Of a DNA stretch of 64,000 nucleotides, positions 8,591-18,531 are shown in pieces (position 1 is the first letter of the stretch; every line of letters starts with the position of its first letter). Origin of the DNA: Dyadobacter crusticola DSM 16708 (lineage in GTDB: Bacteria > Bacteroidota > Bacteroidia > Cytophagales > Spirosomataceae); NCBI RefSeq assembly GCF_000701505.1, contig NZ_KL370786.1, positions 140,468 to 204,467 of the forward strand, read 5' to 3'. The position numbers and the translations under genes are program-made. Under the pieces are notes generated by a model that worked only from the letters and a program-made list of their open reading frames with translations, was not told the DNA's origin and made no database searches.

Positions 8591-10431
8591 AATTGTTGCT
8601 AAAAATTCACTCCGATTTTCTTTCAAACGCATGCTCCGATGAACGCCAGACACTACTCCGGCGCAGCATTCTTCCCGTCTTGCTTTTTTGCTTGCTGGCG
8701 ATCGGCCCGGGCAGCTACGTAAACGCGCAACTACCCGGTAATCCGCCGGACACCGCGAAGACAGCTAAGAAACTGGTCACTTACCCACCTGATTCGCTGG
8801 GCAGACGAACGCCACGGGGAACCATCGACGGTTTCTTGCGGGCCGCTTCCCAGGGTGATTTTCAGAAAGCTGCATTGTACCTGAGGAGAGACCCTGCTTT
8901 GAAGAAAAAACAAGACCGGATCAGGCAAGCTCAGGTGTTGCATGCGCTGGTGGAGGCAAATGGAAATATCTATCCTTACTCCTGGATCAGTAATGATTAT
9001 GAGGGAAAGGAGGACGACGGACTAGGCCCCAATCTCGACCGTATTGGGGCAATAAAGGTCAATAACGAATCCGTAGAGCTGATCCTGGAAAGTACAAAGG
9101 ATGCATCCGGCAGGCCGCTCTGGCTTTTTTCAACCCAAACGGTAGAGCGTATTCCGCTGGACTCAAATCAATTAGCGTCAAGCTCGCTGCTGAGTAAGCT
9201 TTCTCCCAAGATATTTCTGGAAAATGCCTGGGGCGGCGTGCCCATTGCGCATTGGGTCGCAATGCTGTTGTTGATCATGCTGTCCTTCATTGTAGCACGT
9301 CTGCTGAGCACCTTGTTCCTGCGGGTAATCCCATTGGTGTACCACAAAGCAGGACAGGAGCCCATTGCAGGTGTTTTAAGTGCTTTCTCACTCCCGGCCC
9401 GCTTGTATCTAGCCGTTTTGCTGTTCGTGTTCCTTAGTCGGAAAGCCGGGATTTCCATTGTGGTGAGACAATGGTTCAGCAATCTTACGCTGATTGTCGG
9501 CTTGGTAGCTGTACTTCTTTTAATATGGGAGCTGGTTGATGTGGTCACGCGGATCAGTGAGCGGCGAATGGCGAGGCGCAGAAATCAGGCTGCTGTTTCT
9601 GCTATCCTTTTCTCCCGGCGTGCATTGAAAACTGCGATCGTGGTCGGAGGGATTCTGTTCGTTCTGGATACGTTCGGCTTCGATGTGAGTACCGGACTCG
9701 CTGCATTGGGAATCGGTGGAATTGCGCTGGCATTGGGAACACAGAAGACGGTTGAGAACTTCATCGGTAGCGTCACGATCATTGCCGACCAGCCGATTCG
9801 TGTCGGAGATTTTTGCAGGATAGGCGATATTACAGGTACTATTGAACAGATCGGTATGAGGGCAACCCGCGTCCGAACGAACGATCGTACCCTCGTCAGT
9901 ATTCCGAATGGAGATCTGTCGTCACTGAAAATTGAGAATATGGCGTACCGGGAAAAGTTCTGGTATCACCCCATCTTCAATTTGAGAATGGAGACCACGC
10001 CGGATCAAATCCGCTACCTGCTCGTGGAGTTGCGCGCGATCCTGTATGCACATCCGAAAGTGAATCCGACGCCCGCCCGCGTCCGTTTAATCGAGGTTGG
10101 CGCAACTTCTTTCAGGATAGAGGTTTTCGCTTACATCAATACCATTGAATTCGACGACTTCCTAGAAATACAGGAGGACCTGCTGCTGCGGATGATGGAA
10201 GTGGTTACAAACAGCGGGACAAGTTTTGCATTGCCCTCACAAACCGTTTACCTGGCCCAGGATCAGGGTTATTCACCTGAGCAGGCCGCCAAAGCCCGCG
10301 AGCGCGTAAAAGAATGGCAGGAAGCGGGGGAGCTTTCCATACCATCATTTTCCAAAGAGAAAGTTCAGAATCTGAAAGATACGATCAGCTATCCGACGGA
10401 AGGATCAAGCAAGAGGAAGGAAATGTCCTGA
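8587..10431 (+). CDS. MscS-family mechanosensitive ion channel
   Basis: 614 residues. After a signal-like hydrophobic segment (about 27-47) comes a periplasmic domain of about 160 residues, then at least four membrane helices (about 220-370). The pore helix and beta-domain are clear: FDVSTGLAALGIGGIALALG, then TVENFIGSVTIIADQPIRVG, and IGMRATRVRTNDRTLVSIPN. A C-terminal alpha-beta domain and a charged tail follow. MscS channels release solutes under hypo-osmotic stress; the large N-terminal periplasmic part places it with the extended MscK/MscM-like group. A shared terminator separates it from the convergent gene downstream. Confidence 0.93.
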   Translation: MKLLLKIHSDFLSNACSDERQTLLRRSILPVLLFCLLAIGPGSYVNAQLPGNPPDTAKTAKKLVTYPPDSLGRRTPRGTIDGFLRAASQGDFQKAALYLRRDPALKKKQDRIRQAQVLHALVEANGNIYPYSWISNDYEGKEDDGLGPNLDRIGAIKVNNESVELILESTKDASGRPLWLFSTQTVERIPLDSNQLASSSLLSKLSPKIFLENAWGGVPIAHWVAMLLLIMLSFIVARLLSTLFLRVIPLVYHKAGQEPIAGVLSAFSLPARLYLAVLLFVFLSRKAGISIVVRQWFSNLTLIVGLVAVLLLIWELVDVVTRISERRMARRRNQAAVSAILFSRRALKTAIVVGGILFVLDTFGFDVSTGLAALGIGGIALALGTQKTVENFIGSVTIIADQPIRVGDFCRIGDITGTIEQIGMRATRVRTNDRTLVSIPNGDLSSLKIENMAYREKFWYHPIFNLRMETTPDQIRYLLVELRAILYAHPKVNPTPARVRLIEVGATSFRIEVFAYINTIEFDDFLEIQEDLLLRMMEVVTNSGTSFALPSQTVYLAQDQGYSPEQAAKARERVKEWQEAGELSIPSFSKEKVQNLKDTISYPTEGSSKRKEMS

Positions 10432-10460
10432 CGAACAATTTGAGCGCCAATCTGAAAACG

Positions 10461-10503
10461 AAAGACGGGCTATTAACCAGTACCTGGTCGATAGCCCGTC
10501 TTT
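10461..10503. terminator. Bidirectional terminator between convergent genes
   Basis: Perfect 13-bp stem AAAGACGGGCTAT / ATAGCCCGTCTTT with a 17-nt loop. T-rich sequence on both ends fits termination of the MscS gene on the + strand and of the SusC-SusD operon on the - strand. Confidence 0.85.
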
Positions 10504-10523
10504 ATACTTTTCGGCAGGGATCT

Positions 10524-13514
10524 TTAAATGCCCTGCGGTATCTCGTTCATGTTATACCACGCTTCGGTACTCCACAAGTTTTGGCTGCTCTGGCTTACCA
10601 TGGTTTTCCTGTTCAAATGAATGTAAACCACGTGTTTGCTCTTCATTCCAGCTAGCTGTAAAGTTACTTTCTTGCGGTCAGAGGATACTTTCACGGATTT
10701 TACTGCAAGGTTTTCGTTGTCCATTTTAGGGCCACCGTATTCGCCGGTCGGTTTAAACCACCATTGCTTGATCTCGTAGTCGGAAGCATTTTCACCAACA
10801 CCTTCCTTCAAAGGTTCTGTGAACTCGATTTCTACGCCATTGGATTTCGCGCGTACTGCCAGCATTTCAAATGCAACCTTGTCATTGAAGGTCAGCTTTT
10901 GCAGTCCGTAGCCCAGCTTGCCTGTGTGTCCCCAGTTTCCGGTAGAACCCACGCCGCCAATGTACAGCGATCCGTCGGGTCCCCAGCAGAGGCGGTTAAC
11001 ACCTGCTTCCAGACCTTGTGTAAAGCGGAAAACTGCACCCTGGTAAACACCATTAACTTTCTCGGCAAAAACCCGCTTGATACCCCCGTGCGTCACATCG
11101 CCGTGGATCATCTGGTTCTGGTAAGGTCCCACATTCAGCTTTGCGGGCTGACTTGGTGAGTTACCGATCTCATCCTGCGTAAGCCAAACCACCGGAGGCG
11201 CTTCTTTCTTATTCGCAGTACCTTCAAAATCCACCGAGCGTGAACCATACCATGCGCCTTCCTGCAAATGGATGATCTTGTTAGCCGGCAGCCAGTCGCC
11301 CTGATTGTCGGCGATGAATATCTCGTTATCTACGCCCAGGCCAATTCCATTCGGTGTACGAAGGCCGGATGCAGCAAATGTAAACGAACCATCTTTTCTC
11401 GAAATCTTCACCACTTTACCACGGTCGGGGATTTGTGGTTTTGTGCTCGCACCGCCGGGATTAATGGCGGTTGCAAGAGTTCCGTAGAAGTACCCGTCTT
11501 TGTAAACCAGCCCGAATGCAAATTCGTGGAAGTTGGCTGAGACTTTCCAGCCATTGCAGATTGTCTGGTACTCGTCGATGATTTCATCTTTGTTCAGGTC
11601 AACCAGCTTGGTCAGCTCCTGCTTTTGCATGATGTAAATCTCATCGTCTACAACCTTCAAGCCCAGCGGCTCGGCCAAGCCGTATGCAATGCGTTTTACT
11701 TTGATATCATTTGGAGAAGATGCTTTTCTACCGTCAACAATGTAAACCGAACCCAGCGAATCCCAGGTACTTACTACCATTCTTCCATCGGCCAGAAAAT
11801 CCATTCCGCCTACTCTTGGCTGGAAGTTGTCGGGACGCGCCTGAGATAATGTAAAGCTCGGGTGCACTGCAACAAGCGGCGATTGATCGCCTGGAACATC
11901 AGTCTTTTTCACCTCGATCGCCGTCTGCCCGGTTCGTTTGATATCAGAACCTTTGTAAGTAAACACCGAAGGCGGCACGACTGTAAACTCCTTGCTGCCA
12001 TAAGGCCGCCATTGCAGCGAAAGCCCTTTTCCAAACGAACCCTGATAGTACTCCACCTTAAATGGATGCTTGCCAGCTTTCAGGATAATTTCTGCGTCGG
12101 TTGGCTGTAAACCATGATTTACACCATTATCAGCTACCAGTTTGTTATCGATAAACAGCTTGCCGCCGTCGTCGCAAACGAGCCGAAAAACAATGTTGGT
12201 CGTTTTTTTGATGTTGATATAACCACTTGCATAAATCGCGAAGTTGTCCTTCAAATCACCGAAATCCTTATCGTCCAGATGCAATGCATTGATCGAGCCT
12301 GATTTAACCGGCAGCATTTCGTCATTCACTTCTGGTACACTGCCTATTGCGCCGGCAAACTGGTAAATATTCAAAGCAATTCCCGGTTTTTCGGTTGCAG
12401 TGGCTACCTGCGCCGGGTTCACGGTTTTGATTGCGATCGGGTAGGCGGGCTTGGGCATCAGCTTGCTTGCCGCCTGCGCGCGTTCCTTTTCCGCGTCCAG
12501 TTCGAGAATGTAGGATACCATTGTTTCAGCATCCTCTCTTTTCAGGTCCGGGTGCGGCGACATGGCGATTTGTCCCCAGTTGCCCGCGCCGCCCTTGATC
12601 ACCTTGGTAACCAATGCATTTTTGTTCTGATCGTTATTCTCGTAACGTTCCGCAATCGCTTTGTAGGCTGGGCCTACTGTTTTAACATCCTGGTTGTGAC
12701 AGGTATTGCAGTCACTTTTGGCAAAAAGTCCGGCGATCATGTCAGCCTTGCTTTCCTTTTGCGTAGCCTCTGCCTGCGCCGGTTTCTTTGTCAGGTTTAC
12801 AGAAAAGTTTGTTTTCCCATTGTTGTTCAAAATCAGTTTCCCGTCAATGGCTTTGAATGCCTGGCCTGCTATGTTTTCCTCGCGCTGTCCCGACACAGTG
12901 AATTTGCCGTCAGTCTTGTAGTCGTTTGCAGCAGATAGCGAGTTCAAATGTACATTCAATGCAACAACAGCTCCCGCAGGCGCATTCGCTACTGTGAATA
13001 CACGCTCAAAACCTGCTTTACCAGTTCCTGCGTCAAAAAACTCGGGCTTTTCTTCCACCGAAATCTTCTTGCCCTGGTATTCCAGGTCATATTTCAATGT
13101 GACCTGATTATCTAAAATCGTGTGGCCTTTGTAGGTTACCGCAGGAGTAACTTCCTTATTGTCCGCAGTAATGCGCCACGGATTTTCGTCGAGCTCTTCC
13201 ATATAGGTAACCCCGGAAGAAACAGGTTGCGGCCCGTGCGCGGAAGTATAAACCGGACCGCCGAAGTTGATCTTACCAGCCCAGGCTTTGTACAAAGCAG
13301 CTGTTTTGGTATTGTAAGCCAGCCAGAGGTTGTCGTGCAGCGCAATGCTGAGAATACGCGGTCTGCCATCAAGTACTGAACGCAAAACCCAGGCTTCCCT
13401 GGGACGTTCAATTGCTGCATGGTTGTGTGGCTTCGTGCCTGTAAATGCGGCAGAACCAAGTACCGCGAACAATGTCGCGGCACTTAGTCCCACCAGGAGT
13501 TTGTGAAATCTCAT
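10524..13514 (-). CDS. Secreted cytochrome c / PA14 / beta-propeller protein
   Basis: 996 residues with an N-terminal signal sequence (1-24). Domains in order: a beta-rich N-terminal domain (30-240); a c-type cytochrome with the single haem motif CNTCH near residue 265 and a likely distal Met in AMSPHP; a PA14-like carbohydrate-binding domain (about 380-510, with FRLVCDDGGKLFIDN); and a sorbosone/glucose dehydrogenase-like beta-propeller (about 540-880, with GMDFLADGRMVVSTWDS and GLRTPNGIGLG). This combination suggests a periplasmic or surface oxidoreductase acting on a sugar, passing electrons to haem. It starts 9 nt after the SusD stop, so it is the third gene of the SusC-SusD operon. The substrate is unknown. 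Confidence 0.83.
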   Translation of the reverse strand: MRFHKLLVGLSAATLFAVLGSAAFTGTKPHNHAAIERPREAWVLRSVLDGRPRILSIALHDNLWLAYNTKTAALYKAWAGKINFGGPVYTSAHGPQPVSSGVTYMEELDENPWRITADNKEVTPAVTYKGHTILDNQVTLKYDLEYQGKKISVEEKPEFFDAGTGKAGFERVFTVANAPAGAVVALNVHLNSLSAANDYKTDGKFTVSGQREENIAGQAFKAIDGKLILNNNGKTNFSVNLTKKPAQAEATQKESKADMIAGLFAKSDCNTCHNQDVKTVGPAYKAIAERYENNDQNKNALVTKVIKGGAGNWGQIAMSPHPDLKREDAETMVSYILELDAEKERAQAASKLMPKPAYPIAIKTVNPAQVATATEKPGIALNIYQFAGAIGSVPEVNDEMLPVKSGSINALHLDDKDFGDLKDNFAIYASGYINIKKTTNIVFRLVCDDGGKLFIDNKLVADNGVNHGLQPTDAEIILKAGKHPFKVEYYQGSFGKGLSLQWRPYGSKEFTVVPPSVFTYKGSDIKRTGQTAIEVKKTDVPGDQSPLVAVHPSFTLSQARPDNFQPRVGGMDFLADGRMVVSTWDSLGSVYIVDGRKASSPNDIKVKRIAYGLAEPLGLKVVDDEIYIMQKQELTKLVDLNKDEIIDEYQTICNGWKVSANFHEFAFGLVYKDGYFYGTLATAINPGGASTKPQIPDRGKVVKISRKDGSFTFAASGLRTPNGIGLGVDNEIFIADNQGDWLPANKIIHLQEGAWYGSRSVDFEGTANKKEAPPVVWLTQDEIGNSPSQPAKLNVGPYQNQMIHGDVTHGGIKRVFAEKVNGVYQGAVFRFTQGLEAGVNRLCWGPDGSLYIGGVGSTGNWGHTGKLGYGLQKLTFNDKVAFEMLAVRAKSNGVEIEFTEPLKEGVGENASDYEIKQWWFKPTGEYGGPKMDNENLAVKSVKVSSDRKKVTLQLAGMKSKHVVYIHLNRKTMVSQSSQNLWSTEAWYNMNEIPQGI

Positions 13515-13523
13515 GATTTAAAA

Positions 13524-15251
13524 TTAATATCCAGGATTTTGCTTCAACTGAGGAGAAGCGTTCAACACATTCTGGCCGATCGGGAAAATGTCGGTGTGGT
13601 TATCCGCATCCGGTTTTTTATCCCACCACGTGCCGGTGCTGAATACGCCCCAGCGAACCAAGTCCGTTCTCCTTCTTCCTTCTGCCAAAAATTCGCGCAT
13701 CCATTCGTCAAGCATTTCCTGATCAGTCAGCTGGCTTCCGTCGGCTTTGTATAGACTTGGAGAGCCGGCAGGGTAGTAGCGTTTGCGAACTGCATTCAAC
13801 AATGTAGCAGCTCCTGCTTTGTCGCCAGCGCGGTATTTGCATTCAGCCAAAGAATAGTAGATCTCCGCAAAACGAACCTCCGCATAAGCAGAAGAAATTT
13901 TGTTGGGGTCGCTGCTTGGGTAGAATGGATATTTCACCGGGTAAAGACCTGAGTTATTATCTCCATTGTTCATGTTAGAAACCTTGTCGGCGATTTTGGT
14001 ACCTGGTTTTGCATCCAGGAATTTACCGACCTGGTCACGCAAAAAGAGTGGGTACGGACCTTTGAAACCTCTCACCGTATCAGCTCTTCCCTGCGCATTT
14101 GTGTAAGGCAGGTAACCGTACAGGAACATTCCCTCGCGCTTGCTGTTGCCCAGGTTCTTGTATTTTTTCAAACGTACATCGTCCTTGTACTTCTGGAATT
14201 TGATGAAAGGCTTACCCATTGTAAAGCTGTACTCAACACTGTCCACGTCGCGGCCTGGTTGCAATGCATACTTGGGGTTAGCATTACCAAAATCGGTAAA
14301 TCCGAAGTAACTCGGTGCCAGGTTAGGCAGCATCCAGAAATACATTCCGCTGTCGTATTGCCAGTGGGTTTGTGCGAAACTTCCGGGGAAACCGAAAATC
14401 GTTTCTTTCGAAGTCGGATTGGTATAGTCGAATGGCGCGTCCCAGCGGCTTTCTAATGCGTAGCTGCCGTATTTTCCATCGATAATATCCTGCGCCATTT
14501 TCGCACAATCGGCAAAACGGTCGGTACCTGTGTACACTTTTGCATTCAGGTACAAACGTACCAAAAGCGAAGCCGCGCCACCTTGTGTCCAGCGCCCCGT
14601 TACATTATCACCCAATGTTGTATTGGTAGATAGTTTTGGAAGCGCATCTTTCAATTCCTGTTCGATGAATGCAAATGCCTCCTGTGGTGGAACCTGCGGA
14701 CCGCCTGTTGTCTGACCTTTTACTTTGGTCACAATCACGATGTTCCTGTAAAAATCCAACAAGCGAATGTTCAGCCACGCACGTAGTACTTTCAGCTCAG
14801 CGATCATTCCGTCGAGTTCTGCCCGTGTCATATCGAATTTGGTAGGGTCTGTAATACCTTCCAAATCTTCCAGCGAGTTGGTCGCCAGCGTTACGCCGCC
14901 GTAAAGTGCATTCCAGGGATCACTTGTGAAACCGTCCTGCGGAGTCCAGGTGTGGTAATGCACGCGCTGAAACTGCCCGCCGTCGAACCAGTCGCCCTGG
15001 CGGTTGATGGTCATCATTTCGTCGGAGCTGTTTTCCTGCAGCATAAATGTGTTCCCGCCCTGAATACTCCAGTAGCTGTGTTCAAATGCTCTCAGAAAGT
15101 CGCGGATCACGTCTTCCCGCGTCTGCAGGAAGTTTTCCGAAGTGATCCGGTCGTATAGTTCTTCGTCCAGGTTGGTGCAGCCCGCCGTCACCGAAAGCAG
15201 TGCGCAGGCAGCGAACCTGAGTATATTTTTTGAAATTGGATTTCTTTTCAT
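13524..15251 (-). CDS. SusD/RagB-family surface glycan-binding lipoprotein
   Basis: 575 residues. A lipoprotein signal peptide ends at the lipobox Cys (SVTAGCTNLDEE). The SusD helical TPR scaffold is visible in MIAELKVLRAWLNIRLLDFY, and the C-terminal RagB part in AYAEVRFAEIYYSLAECKY, LLNAVRKRYY and EMLDEWMREFLAEGRRRTDLV. SusD proteins cap the SusC porin and bind ligand at the cell surface. The gene lies 19 nt downstream of its SusC partner on the same strand. Confidence 0.95.
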   Translation of the reverse strand: MKRNPISKNILRFAACALLSVTAGCTNLDEELYDRITSENFLQTREDVIRDFLRAFEHSYWSIQGGNTFMLQENSSDEMMTINRQGDWFDGGQFQRVHYHTWTPQDGFTSDPWNALYGGVTLATNSLEDLEGITDPTKFDMTRAELDGMIAELKVLRAWLNIRLLDFYRNIVIVTKVKGQTTGGPQVPPQEAFAFIEQELKDALPKLSTNTTLGDNVTGRWTQGGAASLLVRLYLNAKVYTGTDRFADCAKMAQDIIDGKYGSYALESRWDAPFDYTNPTSKETIFGFPGSFAQTHWQYDSGMYFWMLPNLAPSYFGFTDFGNANPKYALQPGRDVDSVEYSFTMGKPFIKFQKYKDDVRLKKYKNLGNSKREGMFLYGYLPYTNAQGRADTVRGFKGPYPLFLRDQVGKFLDAKPGTKIADKVSNMNNGDNNSGLYPVKYPFYPSSDPNKISSAYAEVRFAEIYYSLAECKYRAGDKAGAATLLNAVRKRYYPAGSPSLYKADGSQLTDQEMLDEWMREFLAEGRRRTDLVRWGVFSTGTWWDKKPDADNHTDIFPIGQNVLNASPQLKQNPGY

Positions 15252-15270
15252 TTTGTTCTAAATGAGAATA

Positions 15271-18200
15271 TTAGAAAGTAAGTTGTAAGCCCAGCAACAG
15301 CTGCGTTGTCGACGGATAGTAGTTGAGCGTACCGTTGTTATCCGAGTTGGTATTTACACCCGGGTACAATCCGTTGATCTGGATCAGGTCAGGATCGCCG
15401 CCTTTAAACTTGGTAAACGTAGCCAGGTTGCGGGTAGTAGCATAGATACGCGCCGACTGCATGAATTTCGATTTGATCGGCTGCGTGTAGCTCAATGTAA
15501 TGTTGTCCACTTTCAGGAATCCGCCTGGTTCCAGGAAGTAATCCGATAGCGAAGAGTACGTTGCGGTACTGGTCAGCTTCGAGTATTTACCACCGTCAAA
15601 CGCCGAGGTAAGCAGGTTGGCATTTTGCTGTGCTGCCGGTGTACCCAGGTAGAATGCATAGGTGTTGAACAGCTTATAGCCAAATGCACCGCGCAGGAAC
15701 ACGCTCAGATCCCAGTTTTTATAAGTGAAATTATTGGTAAGACCGGTTGTGAACTTTGGAAGTCCGTTGCCGATAAATTGCTTGTCGTCATTGTTGGCTT
15801 CATTTGCAGGTACAATATCCCCGTTTCTGTTATACACCAGCAAGGCACCTGCATCGTTTACGCCGGCAGATTTCAGCGCGTAGAAACTTCCGATACGCAT
15901 GTCCTCCTGCAAACGCTGAAGCGTACCCGGGCTTCCCGGTGCTGGCATTCCTACTACATCAATGTATTTCTGACCCTTGAAGAGGTTGTTTGAAAACGAT
16001 ACAAATTTGTTGTCATTGAATGCGCCTGTAAGCGACAGATTGTAGCTGAATGCGCCTTTGTTAACCACAGCTGCACTCAATTGCAGTTCCACACCCGTAT
16101 TGCGCATGGTACCTACGTTCGCAAATGTTTGCCCCTGAATGTTCGGCGGGTTGGACACATTGTAGTTACCCAAAAGATCTTTGTTGGTACGTACGTAGTA
16201 ATTCACGCTACCCGTAATCTTGCTGCTGAGCAGCTCAAAGTCAATACCCAGGTTGAAGTTGGACGCTTTTTCCCAACGCAGATCGTAATTCGTGTTCTGG
16301 TTCGGTCCCCAAACCTGGTACGAGCTTCCGTTGAACGGATAATAGCCGTAGCCGCCGTATGTATCCAGTGAACGGTAATTGTCAAAATCCTGGTTACCCG
16401 TTTCACCATAATCTGCGCGTAGTTTAAGCTCGTTCAACCAGGGGAGATCTTTCAAGAAGCCTTCCTGCGTCAGTCTCCATGCGAATGATGCTGCCGGGAA
16501 GTATCCCCACTTATTATCATAACCAAATTTGGAAGAACCTTCCCTGCGAAGACTGGCAGACAGGAAGTATTTTTGGTCAAAATCGTAGTTCACACGTCCG
16601 AAGAACGCGATCAGCTTTGAGCTGTTTTTGTAAGAGCCCACGCCGTTAATTCCTTTTTCAAGGTTCCATAATCCGGTTCCAAGTCCATTATAGGTAAGTA
16701 CATTGGAAGGGAAGTTCTCATTTCCCGCATTAAATCCTGAGGCAGTGAAATACTGGTAAGAATATCCTGCAAGCAGCTTCACAGAATGTTTGCCGCGGTC
16801 AATGAAATAATTTCCTAACCATTCCAAACTTTTCTGGTCGTTCTCTTCCAGCCGCTGCGACGCCGAATTCCTTCCGGTACCATTGATTACCGGCGTAATG
16901 TTGGAAGGCGTGAAGTCCATCAGACGATAGGATGAGCTCACTTCTCCGAAAGTCAGCACAGTGTTCAGGTTTTCGAGAATGTTCAGCTTAACAGATCCAT
17001 TCAAATCCAATGACTTGCGCTCGCGGTCGCGCAGAACCATTTTTGCATTCTCAACGGGGTTATTTGCGAAAAAGCCAGAGTTGATGTAGCTGTATTTTCC
17101 TGTCGAATCCCGCAGTGGAATGGTCGGATTCAGTGTCAATGCATAGTTGAAAGCACTGTAATCGGCGTCACTAACCTTCGCATAACGAGGCGCTACACTG
17201 AATGTAAGTGCCAGAAGGTTGTTGGCTGTGGTATGGTTGATATTCACCCGGCCACCGTATTCTCTTTTACCCGAGCGCAGGTCGATCCCGTTGGCATCGC
17301 GGTAATCTACTGACGTGAAGTAGTTGGTCTGTCCGCTGCCTCCTGAGAATTGTAAAGTATGCTTGTGAGAGAACGACGGCTGGCGGCTCACTTCTTTCAG
17401 CCAGTTGGTATTTCCTCCAAAATCAAAACCCCTTTCATTCGCCAGGAACTGGTCTTTCGAAAGCACCGACAACTGATTGGTCAGATAATCGAAAGTGGTG
17501 TAACCGTCATAGAATAAACGTGGCTCGCCTGATCCTTTTTTGGTAGTGATCACAATCACCCCGTTGCTTCCACGCGTTCCGTAGATCGCCGAAGCCGCAC
17601 CGCCTTTCAGTACGTCGATCGATTCGATCTCGTTCTGGTTGATGTTGTCGATGTTACCGCCTGGTATCCCGTTTACGACAAACAATGGACCCAGTCCAGC
17701 ACTGCGAGAGGATGCGCCGCGGAGCTGGATATTTGGCGTAGAGTTTGGATCTGCAGTTGAGGTGTTGGTTACGGTAAGTCCCGCCACCTTACCCTGGATC
17801 GCCATCATCGGGTTGTTACCGCCCACGCGCAACAGGTCTTTGGACGACAAGTGGGTAATGGCGCTGGATACTTCTCTTTTATTGAGCGAACCATAACCGA
17901 TCACGACCACTTCGTTCAGGGTTTTTTGATCTTCTTCCAGCGTGATGTTGACGGTGGATTTGTTACTTACATCCACATCCTGAGCTACATAACCTACGCT
18001 TGAAAGCGTGATCGTTTTAGCGCCGGCTGAGAGTTGCAGGGTAAATCTACCTTCCACATCGGTGGTAGTCCCGTTACTTGTGCCTTTCTCGACAACCGAA
18101 ACACCCGGCAGGGCGCCTTGTTTATCGGAAACTTTACCAGAAATTGAGGTGCCGGTTTGAGCCTGTGCACCGGACATGGCTACGAAGACGCCCAAAAGCA

Positions 18201-18285
18201 TCGCCAGCGCAGTCTGTGGAGACCATAGCAGGCGCATCGGCTTTTTAGCAGCTTGTGCCATTTTGTACAAATTATTTTTCATCAA
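15271..18285 (-). CDS. SusC/RagA-family TonB-dependent outer-membrane transporter
   Basis: 1004 residues. A signal peptide (to about 42, ending AQA) is followed by a carboxypeptidase-regulatory-like domain (about 48-120, GKVSDKQGALPGVSV). The TonB plug comes next (about 125-250, with NPMMAIQGKVAGLTV, IQLRGASSRS, PLFVVNGIPGGNI and GSNGVIVITTKKG). The remainder is a 22-strand beta-barrel ending in an aromatic residue (LLGLQLTF), as expected for BamA recognition. It imports a ligand captured by SusD using TonB energy. It is the first gene of the operon and is divergent from the hybrid regulator at 18532. Confidence 0.96.
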   Translation of the reverse strand: MMKNNLYKMAQAAKKPMRLLWSPQTALAMLLGVFVAMSGAQAQTGTSISGKVSDKQGALPGVSVVEKGTSNGTTTDVEGRFTLQLSAGAKTITLSSVGYVAQDVDVSNKSTVNITLEEDQKTLNEVVVIGYGSLNKREVSSAITHLSSKDLLRVGGNNPMMAIQGKVAGLTVTNTSTADPNSTPNIQLRGASSRSAGLGPLFVVNGIPGGNIDNINQNEIESIDVLKGGAASAIYGTRGSNGVIVITTKKGSGEPRLFYDGYTTFDYLTNQLSVLSKDQFLANERGFDFGGNTNWLKEVSRQPSFSHKHTLQFSGGSGQTNYFTSVDYRDANGIDLRSGKREYGGRVNINHTTANNLLALTFSVAPRYAKVSDADYSAFNYALTLNPTIPLRDSTGKYSYINSGFFANNPVENAKMVLRDRERKSLDLNGSVKLNILENLNTVLTFGEVSSSYRLMDFTPSNITPVINGTGRNSASQRLEENDQKSLEWLGNYFIDRGKHSVKLLAGYSYQYFTASGFNAGNENFPSNVLTYNGLGTGLWNLEKGINGVGSYKNSSKLIAFFGRVNYDFDQKYFLSASLRREGSSKFGYDNKWGYFPAASFAWRLTQEGFLKDLPWLNELKLRADYGETGNQDFDNYRSLDTYGGYGYYPFNGSSYQVWGPNQNTNYDLRWEKASNFNLGIDFELLSSKITGSVNYYVRTNKDLLGNYNVSNPPNIQGQTFANVGTMRNTGVELQLSAAVVNKGAFSYNLSLTGAFNDNKFVSFSNNLFKGQKYIDVVGMPAPGSPGTLQRLQEDMRIGSFYALKSAGVNDAGALLVYNRNGDIVPANEANNDDKQFIGNGLPKFTTGLTNNFTYKNWDLSVFLRGAFGYKLFNTYAFYLGTPAAQQNANLLTSAFDGGKYSKLTSTATYSSLSDYFLEPGGFLKVDNITLSYTQPIKSKFMQSARIYATTRNLATFTKFKGGDPDLIQINGLYPGVNTNSDNNGTLNYYPSTTQLLLGLQLTF

Positions 18286-18531
18286 AATTGTTGTTTAAGC
18301 GGGTTCTTTGCTTATGAACTTGTTACTATCTGATTAATTAATAGGACTTATTTAAACTTTTGCGAAGTTCCTGCTTTGTTGATTAACGGAATGATCTGTG
18401 AGTCTCAATTTCAGATCAATCTGTCTCATCATTAAGAAATGTTACTTACCAATGATTTTGCAGGGATATATTTATAAAAAATTGAAAGGGAAAATCCCCG
18501 GCACACTGGCCGGCTTAGGTGGGATGCGCGT